A stretch of DNA of 64,000 nt from Thiocapsa marina 5811 (GCF_000223985.1 NZ_AFWV01000003.1:62001-126000), one strand, 5' to 3'; positions 31,792-41,603 are shown, numbered from the stretch's first letter. A program made the numbers and translations. The notes: generated from the sequence alone by a model not told the origin.

Positions 31792-33398
31792 GTGTCGCCG
31801 AGCTTCGCTTCATACTCGTCGCGGAAATAGCGCATGGTGCTCAGCACCGGATTGGGCGCGGTCTGGCCCAGTCCGCAGAGGCTGGTGGCCTGCACCACCT
31901 CGCAGAGCTCTTCCAAAAGGGCCAGCTCAGCCCGTGTGGCTTGCGACTTGGCAAGCCGGTCGAGGATGCTGTGCATCTGTTGCGTGCCGGTGCGACACGG
32001 GATGCACTTCCCGCACGACTCGGTCATGCAGAATTCCATGAAATAGCGTGCGACGTCGACCATGCTCGAGGTCTCGTCCATGACGATCATGCCGCCCGAG
32101 CCCATCATGGTCCCGAGCGTCTTGAGGCTGTCGTAGTCCACGGCGATGTCGAGGTGCTGCGCCGGGATACAACCCCCCGAAGGACCGCCGGTCTGCACGG
32201 CCTTGAAGGCCTTGCCGCCCGGGATCCCGCCGCCGATGACCTCGATGATGTCGCGCAGCGAGGTGCCCATCGGGACCTCGATGAGGCCGGTGTTCGTGAT
32301 GGTTCCGGCCAGCGCGAACACCTTGGTCCCTTTCGATCGCTCGGTGCCGATCGAGGCGAACCACTCGCCTCCCTCGCGCACGATCGGGGCGATGTTGGCG
32401 AAGGTCTCGACGTTGTTGATGAGCGTGGGATGACCCCAAAGCCCGGACTCGGCGGGATAGGGCGGACGCGGGCGGGGTTGACCGCGCAGTCCTTCGATGG
32501 AGGCCATGAGCGCGGTCTCTTCGCCGCACACGAAGGCCCCTGCGCCGAGCCGGATCTCGACCTCCAGGTTGAACTGGGTATCGCCGATCTTGTTGCCCAA
32601 GAGCCCCGAGCGCTTGGCCTTGCGAATCGCGGTCTGGAGTCGCTCGACCGCGAGTGGATACTCGGCGCGGACGTAGACATAGGCCTTGTTGGCCCCGATC
32701 GCGTAGGCGGCGATGGCCATGCCCTCGATCACGCGATGCGGGTCCGACTCCAGGATCGCCCGGTCCATGAAGGCGCCCGGGTCACCTTCGTCCGCGTTGC
32801 AGATGACGTATTTCTGAGTCGCGGGCATCTTGGCGACGGTCGACCATTTCAGTCCGGTCGGATAGCCGCCGCCGCCGCGTCCGCGCAGGCCGCTGTCGGT
32901 GACTTCGCGCAAGACATCGGCCGGGGTCATCTCGCTCAAGGCCCGGATCAGTGCCGCGTATCCGCCGACGGCGACATATCCCTTGAAGCTGTCGGGGTCG
33001 ATGATGCCGGCATTCTCCAGCACGATCTTCTGCTGACGCGCGAAGAAGGGCTGATCGGTCGGACACCGGAGACGTTCCACGGGCGGGCCGTCGACGCTCG
33101 CGATGATCTCCCGGGCGTCATCCGCGGTCACGTCGCGGTAGAGCACGGAACCTTGAAGGTCCGCCTCGCGATCGGCGACGGCGACCAGCGGCCCGGCCGA
33201 GCAGAGGCCCATACACCCGACCCCTTTGACCTTGCACGAGGGCTTGGCGTCGCCGAGCTCGGCGACCAGTGCATCGAAGACGGGGACGGCACCGGATGAC
33301 TGACAGCTGGCCGCGAGACACACACGCACCTCGCGATCGACGCCGGCTTCGGCTTCTCGGTATTTCTCGGCCAGATCGGCCAGATCGTCGAGGTTCAT
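31788..33398 (-). CDS. hoxF: NAD-linked hydrogenase diaphorase subunit HoxF
   Basis: 536 residues. The N-terminus is a thioredoxin-like [2Fe-2S] domain ('[10 protein letters not shown]...[10 protein letters not shown]'). The NuoF-like core follows: '[17 protein letters not shown]' binds NAD and FMN, '[14 protein letters not shown]' and '[14 protein letters not shown]' are conserved, and '[16 protein letters not shown]' with a later Cys ('[10 protein letters not shown]') binds the N3 [4Fe-4S] cluster. It is the NAD(H)-reacting subunit. The start overlaps the hoxE stop. Confidence 0.95.
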   Translation of the reverse strand: MNLDDLADLAEKYREAEAGVDREVRVCLAASCQSSGAVPVFDALVAELGDAKPSCKVKGVGCMGLCSAGPLVAVADREADLQGSVLYRDVTADDAREIIASVDGPPVERLRCPTDQPFFARQQKIVLENAGIIDPDSFKGYVAVGGYAALIRALSEMTPADVLREVTDSGLRGRGGGGYPTGLKWSTVAKMPATQKYVICNADEGDPGAFMDRAILESDPHRVIEGMAIAAYAIGANKAYVYVRAEYPLAVERLQTAIRKAKRSGLLGNKIGDTQFNLEVEIRLGAGAFVCGEETALMASIEGLRGQPRPRPPYPAESGLWGHPTLINNVETFANIAPIVREGGEWFASIGTERSKGTKVFALAGTITNTGLIEVPMGTSLRDIIEVIGGGIPGGKAFKAVQTGGPSGGCIPAQHLDIAVDYDSLKTLGTMMGSGGMIVMDETSSMVDVARYFMEFCMTESCGKCIPCRTGTQQMHSILDRLAKSQATRAELALLEELCEVVQATSLCGLGQTAPNPVLSTMRYFRDEYEAKLGDT

Positions 33399-33892
33399 CA
33401 GGTCAGCTCCTCGAGCTTGGCAATGAGTGATTCGCTGTCGAGCTTTCCGAGCACATCGCCGTCGATCACGATCGCCGGGGCTAGACCGCAGGCGCCGACG
33501 CAGCGTGCCGTCAACAACGACAGGCGGTCGTCCTCGGTCGTTTCGCCGGGATTGATGTCGTAGCGCTCTTGCAGGCGCTCGACGAGACCCCCGGCCCCTT
33601 TGATGTAGCAGGCTGTTCCCGTGCAGACGACGCAGGCGTGACGGCCTTTCGGCTTCAGTGCGAAGAGGTGATAGAAGGTCGCGACGCCGTAGACCTTGCT
33701 CAGCGGCAGGTCGAGGGACGCTGCGACAAACCGCAGCGACCCTTCGTCGAGAAAGCCGAAGGCGTCCTGCACGCTGTGCAGGGTCTCGATCAGGGCATGG
33801 CCGGCATAGCCGTTGCGGCGCATGGTCGCGTTGACGAGCTTCCAACGCTTGTCGTCACTGGGCAGTGGCGGCTTGGCTTGCTGCAGACTCAT
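33398..33892 (-). CDS. hoxE: NAD-linked hydrogenase diaphorase subunit HoxE
   Basis: 164 residues, NuoE-like. The [2Fe-2S] ligands are in '[15 protein letters not shown]' and '[20 protein letters not shown]'. '[14 protein letters not shown]' and '[14 protein letters not shown]' are the usual core. HoxE separates the pentameric HoxEFUYH enzyme from the four-subunit type. It is the first gene of the operon, with a strong GGAGGGG ribosome site, divergent from pssA. Confidence 0.94.
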   Translation of the reverse strand: MSLQQAKPPLPSDDKRWKLVNATMRRNGYAGHALIETLHSVQDAFGFLDEGSLRFVAASLDLPLSKVYGVATFYHLFALKPKGRHACVVCTGTACYIKGAGGLVERLQERYDINPGETTEDDRLSLLTARCVGACGLAPAIVIDGDVLGKLDSESLIAKLEELT

Positions 33893-34165
33893 CTCCCCTC
33901 CGTTTCAATGGGTCATGGTTGCCGAGCGATCCAGTCGTCGACGCCGATGTCACAGAACCATGCCACAAGTCTATGACAAATGGATAGCCGGACGATGGTC
34001 TTCTTTTCGCGCACTTTCGGTGCGTTCGGTGTCTCCGCGCTTCCTTTCGGTGCCGCCCGGCGTGCGGGCCCGCCGAGCGCGTGGGGCGTGCAATGCGGCG
34101 GAAAACCCTCGGGCGCTCGGTATATACTCCCGACCCGACCAGACGGCCGCCAACGAGATCGATCC

Positions 34166-34918
34166 ATGGACAATGCGCCAGCCACCCGAAAGCGACCACG
34201 CGGAATCTATCTGCTGCCCAACCTCTTCACGACCGCCGCACTCTTTGCTGGATTCTACGCGGTTCTCGCGGCCACGCAGGATCGTTTCGAGGCGGCTGCG
34301 CTGGCGATCTTTGCGGCCCAGGCGCTCGACGGGATCGACGGGCGCGTGGCCCGAATCACTCAAACCCAAAGCGATTTCGGTGCCGAGTACGACAGCCTCT
34401 CGGACATGGTCGCCTTCGGGGTCGCCCCGGCGTTGGTCGCCTATCACTGGGCCCTGGGCGGGCTCGGCAAGGTCGGCTGGCTTGCCGCCTTCGTCTTCAC
34501 CGCCGCCGCGGCCTTGCGCCTGGCGCGTTTCAACACGCAGGTGAGAATCGCCGACAAGCGTTATTTCCAGGGGCTCGCCAGTCCGGCGGCCGCGGCCATC
34601 ATTGCGAGCGGGGTCTGGATCGGCGCGGACACGGGGATCGCCGGGGCCGACGTGGCCTGGATTGCGGCCTTCCTGACCGCGGGCGCGGGTTTGCTGATGG
34701 TGAGCAACTTCCGCTACCTCAGCTTCAAGCAGCTCAACTTTCAGGGCCGCGTTCCCTTTCTCTTGGCCGTCGCCATGATGCTCGGGTTTGCCGTGATCTT
34801 CATCAACCCGCCGCTGATGCTCTTTCTGATGGCGACGACCTATGCGGTTTCCGGGCCGGCGTGGACCCTGCTGCGAGTGCGCAAGAGTCGGTCGCGCCAT
34901 CGACGCGAGAGGCGTTGA
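34166..34918 (+). CDS. pssA: CDP-diacylglycerol-serine O-phosphatidyltransferase
   Basis: 250 residues, multi-spanning membrane protein. The CDP-alcohol phosphatidyltransferase motif is complete: 'DGRVARITQTQSDFGAEYDS' followed by 'LSD'. 'IYLLPNLFTTAALFAGFYAV' is the N-terminal family marker. It makes phosphatidylserine, the precursor of phosphatidylethanolamine. A TATACT at 34123-34128 may be the -10 box; no good -35 is seen. The C-terminus is basic. Confidence 0.92.
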   Translation: MDNAPATRKRPRGIYLLPNLFTTAALFAGFYAVLAATQDRFEAAALAIFAAQALDGIDGRVARITQTQSDFGAEYDSLSDMVAFGVAPALVAYHWALGGLGKVGWLAAFVFTAAAALRLARFNTQVRIADKRYFQGLASPAAAAIIASGVWIGADTGIAGADVAWIAAFLTAGAGLLMVSNFRYLSFKQLNFQGRVPFLLAVAMMLGFAVIFINPPLMLFLMATTYAVSGPAWTLLRVRKSRSRHRRERR

Positions 34919-35160
34919 GTCCGGTCGGAGCCGCTCGACGTGGATTGCCGACGCGCCCGGGTCGGTATCAAGCCGATGAATCTCGGCCATATCTTTTTTC
35001 TGAAGTCGGGAAACTGCTACGATACAGACCGTGCAGAGATCAAACCTGTTCTCGGTATCGATATGACGGACCGACCCTGAATGGATGGACCCGGTTTGCC
35101 GTCCGCGCCCTCGGGGGTGCTGTGACGGGCAACACCCGATCGATCTCCGGAGGGTCGATA

Positions 35161-35379
35161 ATGAACAAGACATCCAACAAGAAGCCGGGTCTGCTGCGCC
35201 GGCTCGGGTCGTCGTTGTCGAAACGGCTGGCTCCGCGCGTACCGGACGAGGTCTCGTGCTGCGAGTTCGATTGTCGGCGGGCGGAATGCGTCGCCGGCGA
35301 TTGGGAGCGCTGCACCTTGCGTCTGGACTACGCCGACCGACTCCGCGAGCGTCACGCACCAGACCACGAGCAAGGTTGA
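35161..35379 (+). CDS. Small cysteine-rich protein
   Basis: 72 residues; ATG preceded by GGAGG at ideal spacing. The basic N-terminus ('NKTSNKKPGLLRRLGSSLSK') is followed by a compact Cys cluster, 'VSCCEFDCRRAECVAGDWER' plus C: five cysteines in 20 residues, then a charged tail. There is no signal peptide. The spacing suggests a metal or Fe-S site, or a structural zinc knot. Its stop lies three bases before the next gene, so the two form a unit. I recognise no family. Confidence 0.68.
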   Translation: MNKTSNKKPGLLRRLGSSLSKRLAPRVPDEVSCCEFDCRRAECVAGDWERCTLRLDYADRLRERHAPDHEQG

Positions 35380-35382
35380 GCG

Positions 35383-36549
35383 ATGTCATCGGGTCCGCGC
35401 GAGATCGTCACACCTTTTCGTCCCATCCCGTTGGATGTTCCGGCGGGCCTGACGCCGAACGAGTTCTTCAACAGTGCCGAAAACCTTCGGGATCTGGTGC
35501 AGAACAACGGTCTGCTGCGCAACCAAGAGGATCTTCTGCTTTACCGCAAGGCGCTGGGGCATTCCACCGAGCTGGATTGCTCGATCATCTACGACACCTC
35601 CAAGCGCATCCTCAACCCGCTCGGCCGTCCGGTTCGCAGGACCCAGGTCTCGCCCTCGGTGAAGCGTGTCTGGAACCGGATGAATCGGATCATCATCGAG
35701 GAGATGCTCCGACGCTATCCGGATCCGGGCGAGGCGCTGGTGATGGCCGGCGAGGCAAGTCTGGATGCGACCTGGCCGATGACCTCGCCGGGCGTGCCGA
35801 GTATCCGCATGCTGCACAACCACTTCATCGTCTTTCCGATGGAGCAGCTGCGCGCGGCTCCGTCGGCGGATCCAAGCCATCCCAACCTGACCGACGGGGG
35901 CCAGCACAGCCTCTTTCAGGCGCACATGCGGGATGTCTACCGCCGTTTCTTCGACGAGGCGTTGGACCTGCGCATCCTGAAAACGGTGCATACCGATGAG
36001 TCGCGCCTCGCCCTCACCGGCTATCCCGAGGGTCTGCCCTGCTGGGAGATCCAGGGCGGGGTCGCGGCCCTCGGCGACATCGCCTTTTGGGCGGAGTACG
36101 ACGAGATCCTCCGGGGCTTTCTCGACTTCTACCGCACCTTCTTCTCGCAGGTGTCGAGCCGCAACGCAGCGATCCTGCCGGACGTCTACTTCCCGGATCA
36201 GATCGAATCGGTCCTGCTCTTCGACAACGCCTTCATGCAGACCGCGAAACGCGTTCGCGAGCGCTGTCTCGGCGACCCCGCCTACGCCAGCTCGATCCGC
36301 TGGGAGCCGGCCTTCAAACAGCTCATCTTTCGGCACGACTCCGGCCGCCTGATGCTGACCATCAGTCAGAACTCGATCGGCAACGCCATCACAGAGCTGC
36401 TCGGCGTCGTGGTGAAGCGCGTTCCGGACCGTGCCGCCTACGAGGCGTGCGAGCCGGCGCTCATCGAGCGTCTGCTCGAGATCCGGCGTCTACTCGTCGC
36501 CGCCGACCTCGGCGACGGTATCGCCACCCCGCATTGGCCCGCGGACTGA
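35383..36549 (+). CDS. Conserved protein of unknown function, 388 residues
   Basis: I do not recognise this protein. It is soluble with no signal peptide or membrane segment. Notable stretches are 'RIRMLHNHFIVFP'-like 'SIRMLHNHFIVFPMEQLR', 'LTDGGQHSLFQAHMRDVYRR', 'RLALTGYPEGLPCWEIQGG', 'ILPDVYFPDQIESVLLFDNA' and 'LMLTISQNSIGNAITELLG'. The clustered His, Asp and Glu residues suggest an enzyme. It directly follows the Cys-rich small protein and precedes a PlcP-like phosphoesterase by about 225 bp on the same strand. Coding quality is high throughout, so the gene is real. Confidence 0.75.
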   Translation: MSSGPREIVTPFRPIPLDVPAGLTPNEFFNSAENLRDLVQNNGLLRNQEDLLLYRKALGHSTELDCSIIYDTSKRILNPLGRPVRRTQVSPSVKRVWNRMNRIIIEEMLRRYPDPGEALVMAGEASLDATWPMTSPGVPSIRMLHNHFIVFPMEQLRAAPSADPSHPNLTDGGQHSLFQAHMRDVYRRFFDEALDLRILKTVHTDESRLALTGYPEGLPCWEIQGGVAALGDIAFWAEYDEILRGFLDFYRTFFSQVSSRNAAILPDVYFPDQIESVLLFDNAFMQTAKRVRERCLGDPAYASSIRWEPAFKQLIFRHDSGRLMLTISQNSIGNAITELLGVVVKRVPDRAAYEACEPALIERLLEIRRLLVAADLGDGIATPHWPAD

Positions 36550-36774
36550 GTCTTACCCCGCACACGGAGTCGAGTACCTCGCGAGGTCTAGTGCAGTCCG
36601 GTGCTGTCCGGGTCGACCCGTTGCTCGGGTCGGCACGCCCGGCAGAATCGCCCCGGCCGAGTCCGCATGGCGGGCTGCCCCGAGATTTCATCGCATCTTC
36701 ACGGTTCGTCAATATCCCGGCAATCGCGTACGGAGATCATATCCCGACGTTGATGGCTCGAGGCCGGCGATACG

Positions 36775-37587
36775 ATGACCGACATCAAGCGCATGAATCC
36801 GCTGAAGTATCGGAGTATTTTCATCTCCGATGTCCATTTGGGCTTTCGAGGCTGCCAAGCCTCCCTTGTACTCGATTTCCTGCAATCGACCGAGTGTAAG
36901 CAGTTGTACTTGGTCGGCGATATCGTCGACATCTGGGCGATGAAGAACGGTGTCTATTGGCCCGAGGCCCACAATCAGGTGGTCCGCGAGGTGCTCGACA
37001 AGGCCAGGCGAGGGACGGAGGTCATCTACACGCCGGGCAATCACGACGAGCTCTTCCGCACCCATCTCGGTGCCGATTTCGGCAACGTGGCCGTGCGCGA
37101 GGAGGTGATTCACACCACTGCCGACGGTCGTCGCTTTCTGGTCATGCACGGGGATGCGTTCGACGCCGTGGTACAAAACGGCAAGTGGCTCGCGATGATC
37201 GGCTCGCACGCCTACGATGGCTTGCTCATGCTCAACGGGCTCGTGAGCCGGATTCGCCGTGCGCTTGGCCTCGACTACTGGTCTCTGGCCGGGTATCTCA
37301 AGCACAAGGTCAAGAATGCCGTGAGCTATATCGGCAATTTCGAGGCGGCGGTCGCGGGCGAGGCGGAACGCCGGCGGGTCGACGGCATGATTTGCGGCCA
37401 TATCCACCACGCGGAGATGCGCGAGATCGCCGGTGTCGCCTACTGCAACTGCGGCGACTGGGTGGAGAGCTGCACCGCCCTCGTAGAGCACCACGACGGT
37501 CGGCTCGAGCTGCTGCGCTGGACCGACGCCTATCCCCAGACCGCAGACGTCGAGCACGCGCGCTTGGCGCTGGCGCGGACCGGTTAG
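36775..37587 (+). CDS. Calcineurin-like phosphoesterase, LpxH/PlcP family
   Basis: 270 residues. The five metallophosphoesterase motifs are intact: 'FISDVHLG', 'YLVGDIVDIW', 'TPGNHDELF', 'VMHGDAFDAV' and 'CGHIHHAEM'. It is commonly annotated as UDP-2,3-diacylglucosamine diphosphatase. The spacing and signatures ('DYWSLAGYLKHKVKNAVSYI', 'YCNCGDWVESCTALVEHHDG') look closer to the longer LpxH-like group that includes the phospholipase C PlcP of rhizobia than to the 240-residue LpxH of E. coli. That choice is from memory of the family. The substrate could be a lipid A precursor or phospholipid head group. Confidence 0.85.
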   Translation: MTDIKRMNPLKYRSIFISDVHLGFRGCQASLVLDFLQSTECKQLYLVGDIVDIWAMKNGVYWPEAHNQVVREVLDKARRGTEVIYTPGNHDELFRTHLGADFGNVAVREEVIHTTADGRRFLVMHGDAFDAVVQNGKWLAMIGSHAYDGLLMLNGLVSRIRRALGLDYWSLAGYLKHKVKNAVSYIGNFEAAVAGEAERRRVDGMICGHIHHAEMREIAGVAYCNCGDWVESCTALVEHHDGRLELLRWTDAYPQTADVEHARLALARTG

Positions 37588-37603
37588 CGGATCGGTCGGC
37601 GAG

Positions 37604-38233
37604 TCATTCGGCCGGTCGGTCGAGGGACAGGTCGGGAGCAGCCGCCGCTCGGTCTTCCGCGCGAAGCGATCTTCGATAGCGATCCCAATCGAACGCCGGC
37701 CCGGGATCCGTCTTGCGACCCGGGGCGATCTCGGCGTGTCCGGCGATCCGATCCTCCGTAATCGCGGGGTAGCGACGGAGGATTCGTCGTGAGCATTCGG
37801 CAAGGCGCATGTATTGCGCATCGGTGAACGGGATGTCGTCCGTCCCCTCCAGCTCGATCCCGATCGAAAAATCGTTGCAGCGCTCGCGCCCCCGGAACAG
37901 CGAGACGCCCGCGTGCCAGGCACGTTGCTCGAAAGCGACGTACTGCAGGAGCCGGCCGCTGCGTCGGATCAAGAGATGCGCCGAGACGCGCAGTCCCGCG
38001 ATCGCTCGGAAATAGGGGTGCGCGGCTGGATCGAGGCGATCGAGAAAGAGATCGTCGATCCAATTGCCCGAAAAGTCGCCCGGCGGCAGACTGATATTGT
38101 GGATCACCAGCAGATCGATGGCCGTACCCGGCGGGCGTCGGTCCTGACTCGGCGAGGGGCGACGCTCCGCGCCCGCGAGCCAGCCCGCGTCGTCGATCTC
38201 TGCGTAGCCGCCTGCTCGTTCGTCAACGTCCAC
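37604..38233 (-). CDS. ampD: 1,6-anhydro-N-acetylmuramyl-L-alanine amidase AmpD
   Basis: 209 residues, amidase_2 fold. Zinc ligands and catalytic residues are visible: 'IDLLVIHNISLPPG' (first His), 'VSAHLLIRRSGRLLQYVAFE', 'AWHAGVS' and 'DRIAGHAEIAPGRKTDPGPA' (second His, then the ligand Asp). It removes the peptide from anhydromuropeptides in the cytoplasm, allowing recycling of the cell wall. The N-terminal 25 residues and the Ala-rich C-terminal tail are longer than in E. coli. Convergent with the phosphoesterase gene. Confidence 0.92.
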   Translation of the reverse strand: MDVDERAGGYAEIDDAGWLAGAERRPSPSQDRRPPGTAIDLLVIHNISLPPGDFSGNWIDDLFLDRLDPAAHPYFRAIAGLRVSAHLLIRRSGRLLQYVAFEQRAWHAGVSLFRGRERCNDFSIGIELEGTDDIPFTDAQYMRLAECSRRILRRYPAITEDRIAGHAEIAPGRKTDPGPAFDWDRYRRSLRAEDRAAAAPDLSLDRPAE

Positions 38234-38485
38234 GTGGGCCTCCGCGCGGGCTATCCGTGCTCGAATCGATCCGTACGAGCGGCCGTCGACATGCCGGCGG
38301 CTCGGCCTGGAGCGATGCGGCGGCGGTTTCGGAATTCACCGCGTGCACCGCGGCCGTAGAGCAGGGACGAGTCGGCCTCGAATGCGCCGATCCAAGGTGA
38401 CACCGCTCCCCGTATTGCTTACCATCGCCGAAAAAAAGCCCATCGCTTCCTCGGGGTTTGCCGGCCGCCCGAGCCTCGGCCTACG

Positions 38486-40720
38486 ATGGTGACATGGCCG
38501 GCAATCGGCGTCGAGATTCACTTGCCCAAGTCCCCGCCAATCCAACCAGCATCCGGCCTCGCCGGTGATGCTTCGATCATGCGCGGGCGCGTCGTTGCCG
38601 ACTGCGTGGGTCTGCTGGCCGAACGCTTGCCTCTACTCTGGCGCGCGCTCTTCGCAAAGCTCGACGATGCCCTGAACGATCTCGCCGACAAGTCGACCAA
38701 CGATTTGAGCTATCGGGTCTATTTCGACGCTCGCGCGATCCTCGTCAAACAGCGCCAACGCCTTCAGAGCGATTTTTTACGGCGCGTCGCGCAGAGGGCA
38801 GGTCACCTGGTCGGCCGCAATCGCGCACCCGAGCCTAAGCCCGTGAACGGCGTCGGCGCCGAGTCGGCATTCGGCGATCTGGCCCTGCTTGCGGAGTCCG
38901 AGCTCGAGGAGATTTTGGCCACAGAGAACCTGGTATCGAAGGCGGAGTCACGCTATCGCTCCGATTTAATGGAGATCGATCTGCGTCTTTCCGCCTTGAT
39001 GGGCTGGGGTGAGGTCGGCCTCGAGGAGAATCCGTTCGCCCCGTCTGCACTCTGCCATGCGTTTCGCGATACGCTGGCCGCGCTCCCCCCGTTCGAGCCG
39101 TCCGTGAAGCTGGTTGTCTACAAGCTCTTCGATCGGCATGTCATGGACCGGTTGGGCGATTTCTACCGCACTTGTGCGAGGCACCTCGAGCCCTTTTCGT
39201 CCGAAGCAGCCATTCTCTCGGCAAGAGGGCGTCCGACATCGACACCCGCCATGCCGACGCGTGGCATCCCGAGCTCGCGGGAAAGGCCGAGCTCGTCCTC
39301 GGACAGCCTCTCGGTTCCGTTCGATGCCTTGCGGACCTTGCTTGCGCGCCAACGACCGATCGCGACCGCGAGTAAGGATAGCGGTCGGGTGAAGATTGCG
39401 ACGGCCGAGCTTCTGGCGTTGTTGGACAATCTGGACGTCGCTCCCGATCCGGTGACCGGACATCCCGCAGGGGAGACATTCTTGAGTGAGCAGCTGTCGG
39501 CTGCTCTCTCGGGCGAGGGCGGCCCGAGGTATGCGTTGGCGGAGCGAGATGAAGACACGCTCGATCTGGTGTTTCTCTTCTTCGAGCATCTCTTGGCCGG
39601 CGGTGCCATTCCCGATCCGATCAAGGTCCTGATCGGGCGGATGCAGATCCCGGTTGCGAAGATGGCACTGCTGGACAAGACTTTTTTTTCCGACGATACG
39701 CATCCTGCTCGGGTGTTGATCAACAACATCGGTCGGGCCGCGATCGGTTGGAGCGATGCCGACGGGCGCGATGCCGACAGCCTCTTCGGAATGATCGAGC
39801 GGGTGATCGAACGGTTGCTGCTGGACTTCGACGGCGACCCCAAGCTGTTTGCTCGGCTCGATCGGTATTTCCGGGCCTTCCTCGCGCGAGAGGTTGCCCG
39901 GGGCGCCGGCGTTGACGGCGATACGCCTTCGCTCCCCCGTGAGGGTCTGTCGATCGGTCTTCGCAGCGCGGGAGGGGTGATCGTCGATGCTGATCGCGCC
40001 GGCGTATCCGTGGATGCCGATCCTGCGCAAACGCAGGTTGCGGGCGCCCTTGCCGATCGCTTGGCGCCGTATGCGCAGATCCCGGGTGCAGTCGAAGTCA
40101 TCCTATACGAGGGCTGGTCCGCGGTTCTGCTCGCGATCCATCGTACCCGGGGTGCGGATAGCCCGGATTGGCAAGCCGCGCTCGAGCTGATCGATCGACT
40201 CCTCTGGAGCGTGACCGCCAAACGCACCGCCGAGGAGCGCCGCCAGCTGCTCCACCGGATCCCGCACCTGCTCGAGACCTTGCGCCGGCAGCTCGCCGAG
40301 GTAGGCTGCGATCCGCGTTTGACGGCGCGGTGGCTCGGGGAGCTGCAGACCCTTCATTTGGATGTGCTCCAGGGCTCGGCACGCGGCGCAGTGCTCGGTG
40401 GTTCCGACGCCGAGACCGAGCGTTCGATCCGGGCTTCGAGCCCGGTGCCCTGCGGATGCGCGATCGGTGATTGGATCGATTGGGCTTGCCCGGACGGCGG
40501 GCGGGTCCGTCTCAACTTGGTTGCGTGGAACCCCGCACGCGACGAGTTGTTGTTCTTCGACCGACAGGGGCGCCGCCCGACGCGTTTTTCAGCGCGGGGG
40601 CTTGCCGAGGCGATTGGGGCCGGACGGGTCTCGATTCTGGGAAACGGCGAGACGCCGCTGGCGGATCAGGCGTTGCGCGCGATGTTGACGAGTTTAAGCG
40701 AGGTCTCGTTCGATGGCTGA
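38486..40720 (+). CDS. DUF1631 family protein
   Basis: 744 residues. The N-terminal 'ERLPLLWRALFAKLDDALND' with 'YFDARAILVKQRQRLQSDFL', the central 'LDLVFLFFEHLLAGGAIPDP' followed by 'KVLIGRMQIPVAKMALLDKT', and 'HPARVLINNIGRAAIGW' are characteristic of DUF1631, often mis-annotated as thymidine phosphorylase. The C-terminal about 110 residues ('CAIGDWIDWACPDGGRVRLN', 'LVAWNPARDELLFFDRQGRR') resemble a PilZ-like barrel. Role unknown. The ATG at 38486 gives the longest form; ATG 38579 is possible. It overlaps nadC by eight bases. Confidence 0.82.
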   Translation: MVTWPAIGVEIHLPKSPPIQPASGLAGDASIMRGRVVADCVGLLAERLPLLWRALFAKLDDALNDLADKSTNDLSYRVYFDARAILVKQRQRLQSDFLRRVAQRAGHLVGRNRAPEPKPVNGVGAESAFGDLALLAESELEEILATENLVSKAESRYRSDLMEIDLRLSALMGWGEVGLEENPFAPSALCHAFRDTLAALPPFEPSVKLVVYKLFDRHVMDRLGDFYRTCARHLEPFSSEAAILSARGRPTSTPAMPTRGIPSSRERPSSSSDSLSVPFDALRTLLARQRPIATASKDSGRVKIATAELLALLDNLDVAPDPVTGHPAGETFLSEQLSAALSGEGGPRYALAERDEDTLDLVFLFFEHLLAGGAIPDPIKVLIGRMQIPVAKMALLDKTFFSDDTHPARVLINNIGRAAIGWSDADGRDADSLFGMIERVIERLLLDFDGDPKLFARLDRYFRAFLAREVARGAGVDGDTPSLPREGLSIGLRSAGGVIVDADRAGVSVDADPAQTQVAGALADRLAPYAQIPGAVEVILYEGWSAVLLAIHRTRGADSPDWQAALELIDRLLWSVTAKRTAEERRQLLHRIPHLLETLRRQLAEVGCDPRLTARWLGELQTLHLDVLQGSARGAVLGGSDAETERSIRASSPVPCGCAIGDWIDWACPDGGRVRLNLVAWNPARDELLFFDRQGRRPTRFSARGLAEAIGAGRVSILGNGETPLADQALRAMLTSLSEVSFDG

Positions 40721-41603
40721 TTCAAAACAGGAGACGGCTGCCTCGCCCCGCGTTGCTCGCCCGTCGGGGCATCCGGACCTGCGTCTCGTCGAGACCCAGG
40801 TCCGAGCAGCGCTAGAGGAAGACGTCGGTTCCGGCGATCTCACGGCTGAGTTGGTGCCGCGCGATCAACGCGCCCGGGCCGAGTTGATCACGCGCGAGCC
40901 TGCGGTCATCTGCGGATGCGCTTGGTTCGAGGCCGCGTTTCGCCTGCTTGATCCCGGGATTGCGGTCCGTTGGGAGGTTGCCGACGGCGATCGCGTCCGT
41001 CCCGGACAGCGTCTCGCCCTCATCGAGGGTCCATCGGCCGGTTTGCTGACCGGCGAGCGCACGGCCATGAACTACCTTCAGACCCTCTCCGGGACGGCAA
41101 CCCGTGCGGCTGAATTTGCGGCCGCGGTCGCCGGTCTGCCCGTGCAGGTCTTGGATACGCGCAAGACACTGCCCGGCTTGCGGGTGCAGCAAAAATATGC
41201 GGTCCTCTGCGGGGGCTGTCACAACCAACGCATGGGTCTGTACGACGCGATCCTGATCAAGGAAAACCATATTCTCGCGGCGGGCTCGATCCCGGCGGCC
41301 CTTAAGGCCGCGGTCGCCGCGGCCGGTGCCGGCGTGGAGATTCAGATCGAGGTCGAGAGTCTCGACGATCTGCAGACGGCTTTGGATGGCGGGGCGGAGT
41401 CGATCCTGCTCGATAATTTCGCGCTCGGGGATCTGCGTCTCGCGGTGGCCATGAGCGCGGGGCGCGCACGCCTCGAGGCGTCGGGAGGCATCACGCTTGC
41501 CACCATTCGGGCGATCGCCGAGACCGGCGTGGATCGCATCTCGGTCGGCGCGCTGACGAAGGACGTCACCGCGGTCGACCTCTCGATGCGGTTCGTGGGT
41601 TAA
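40713..41603 (+). CDS. nadC: Nicotinate-nucleotide pyrophosphorylase (carboxylating)
   Basis: 296 residues. 'ALEEDVGSGDLTAELVPRDQ', 'TGERTAMNYLQTLSGTATRA', 'LDTRKTLPGLRVQQKYAVLC', 'GGCHNQRMGLYDAILIKENH' and 'IQIEVESLDDLQTALDGGAE' are the QPRTase substrate and Mg/PRPP sites. It converts quinolinate to nicotinate mononucleotide in de novo NAD synthesis. Its start lies within the end of the DUF1631 gene. The stop TAA is formed by the first bases of a repeat element: the last codons are G, then TAA of TTAAACCGCG. Confidence 0.95.
   Translation: MADSKQETAASPRVARPSGHPDLRLVETQVRAALEEDVGSGDLTAELVPRDQRARAELITREPAVICGCAWFEAAFRLLDPGIAVRWEVADGDRVRPGQRLALIEGPSAGLLTGERTAMNYLQTLSGTATRAAEFAAAVAGLPVQVLDTRKTLPGLRVQQKYAVLCGGCHNQRMGLYDAILIKENHILAAGSIPAALKAAVAAAGAGVEIQIEVESLDDLQTALDGGAESILLDNFALGDLRLAVAMSAGRARLEASGGITLATIRAIAETGVDRISVGALTKDVTAVDLSMRFVG

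Noticed and set aside
33893-34165. Sigma-54-like promoter (TGGCAT...TGTGA) upstream of hoxE
   Set aside because: The -12 element lacks the GC pair (TTGCA expected), and the spacing is not convincing.
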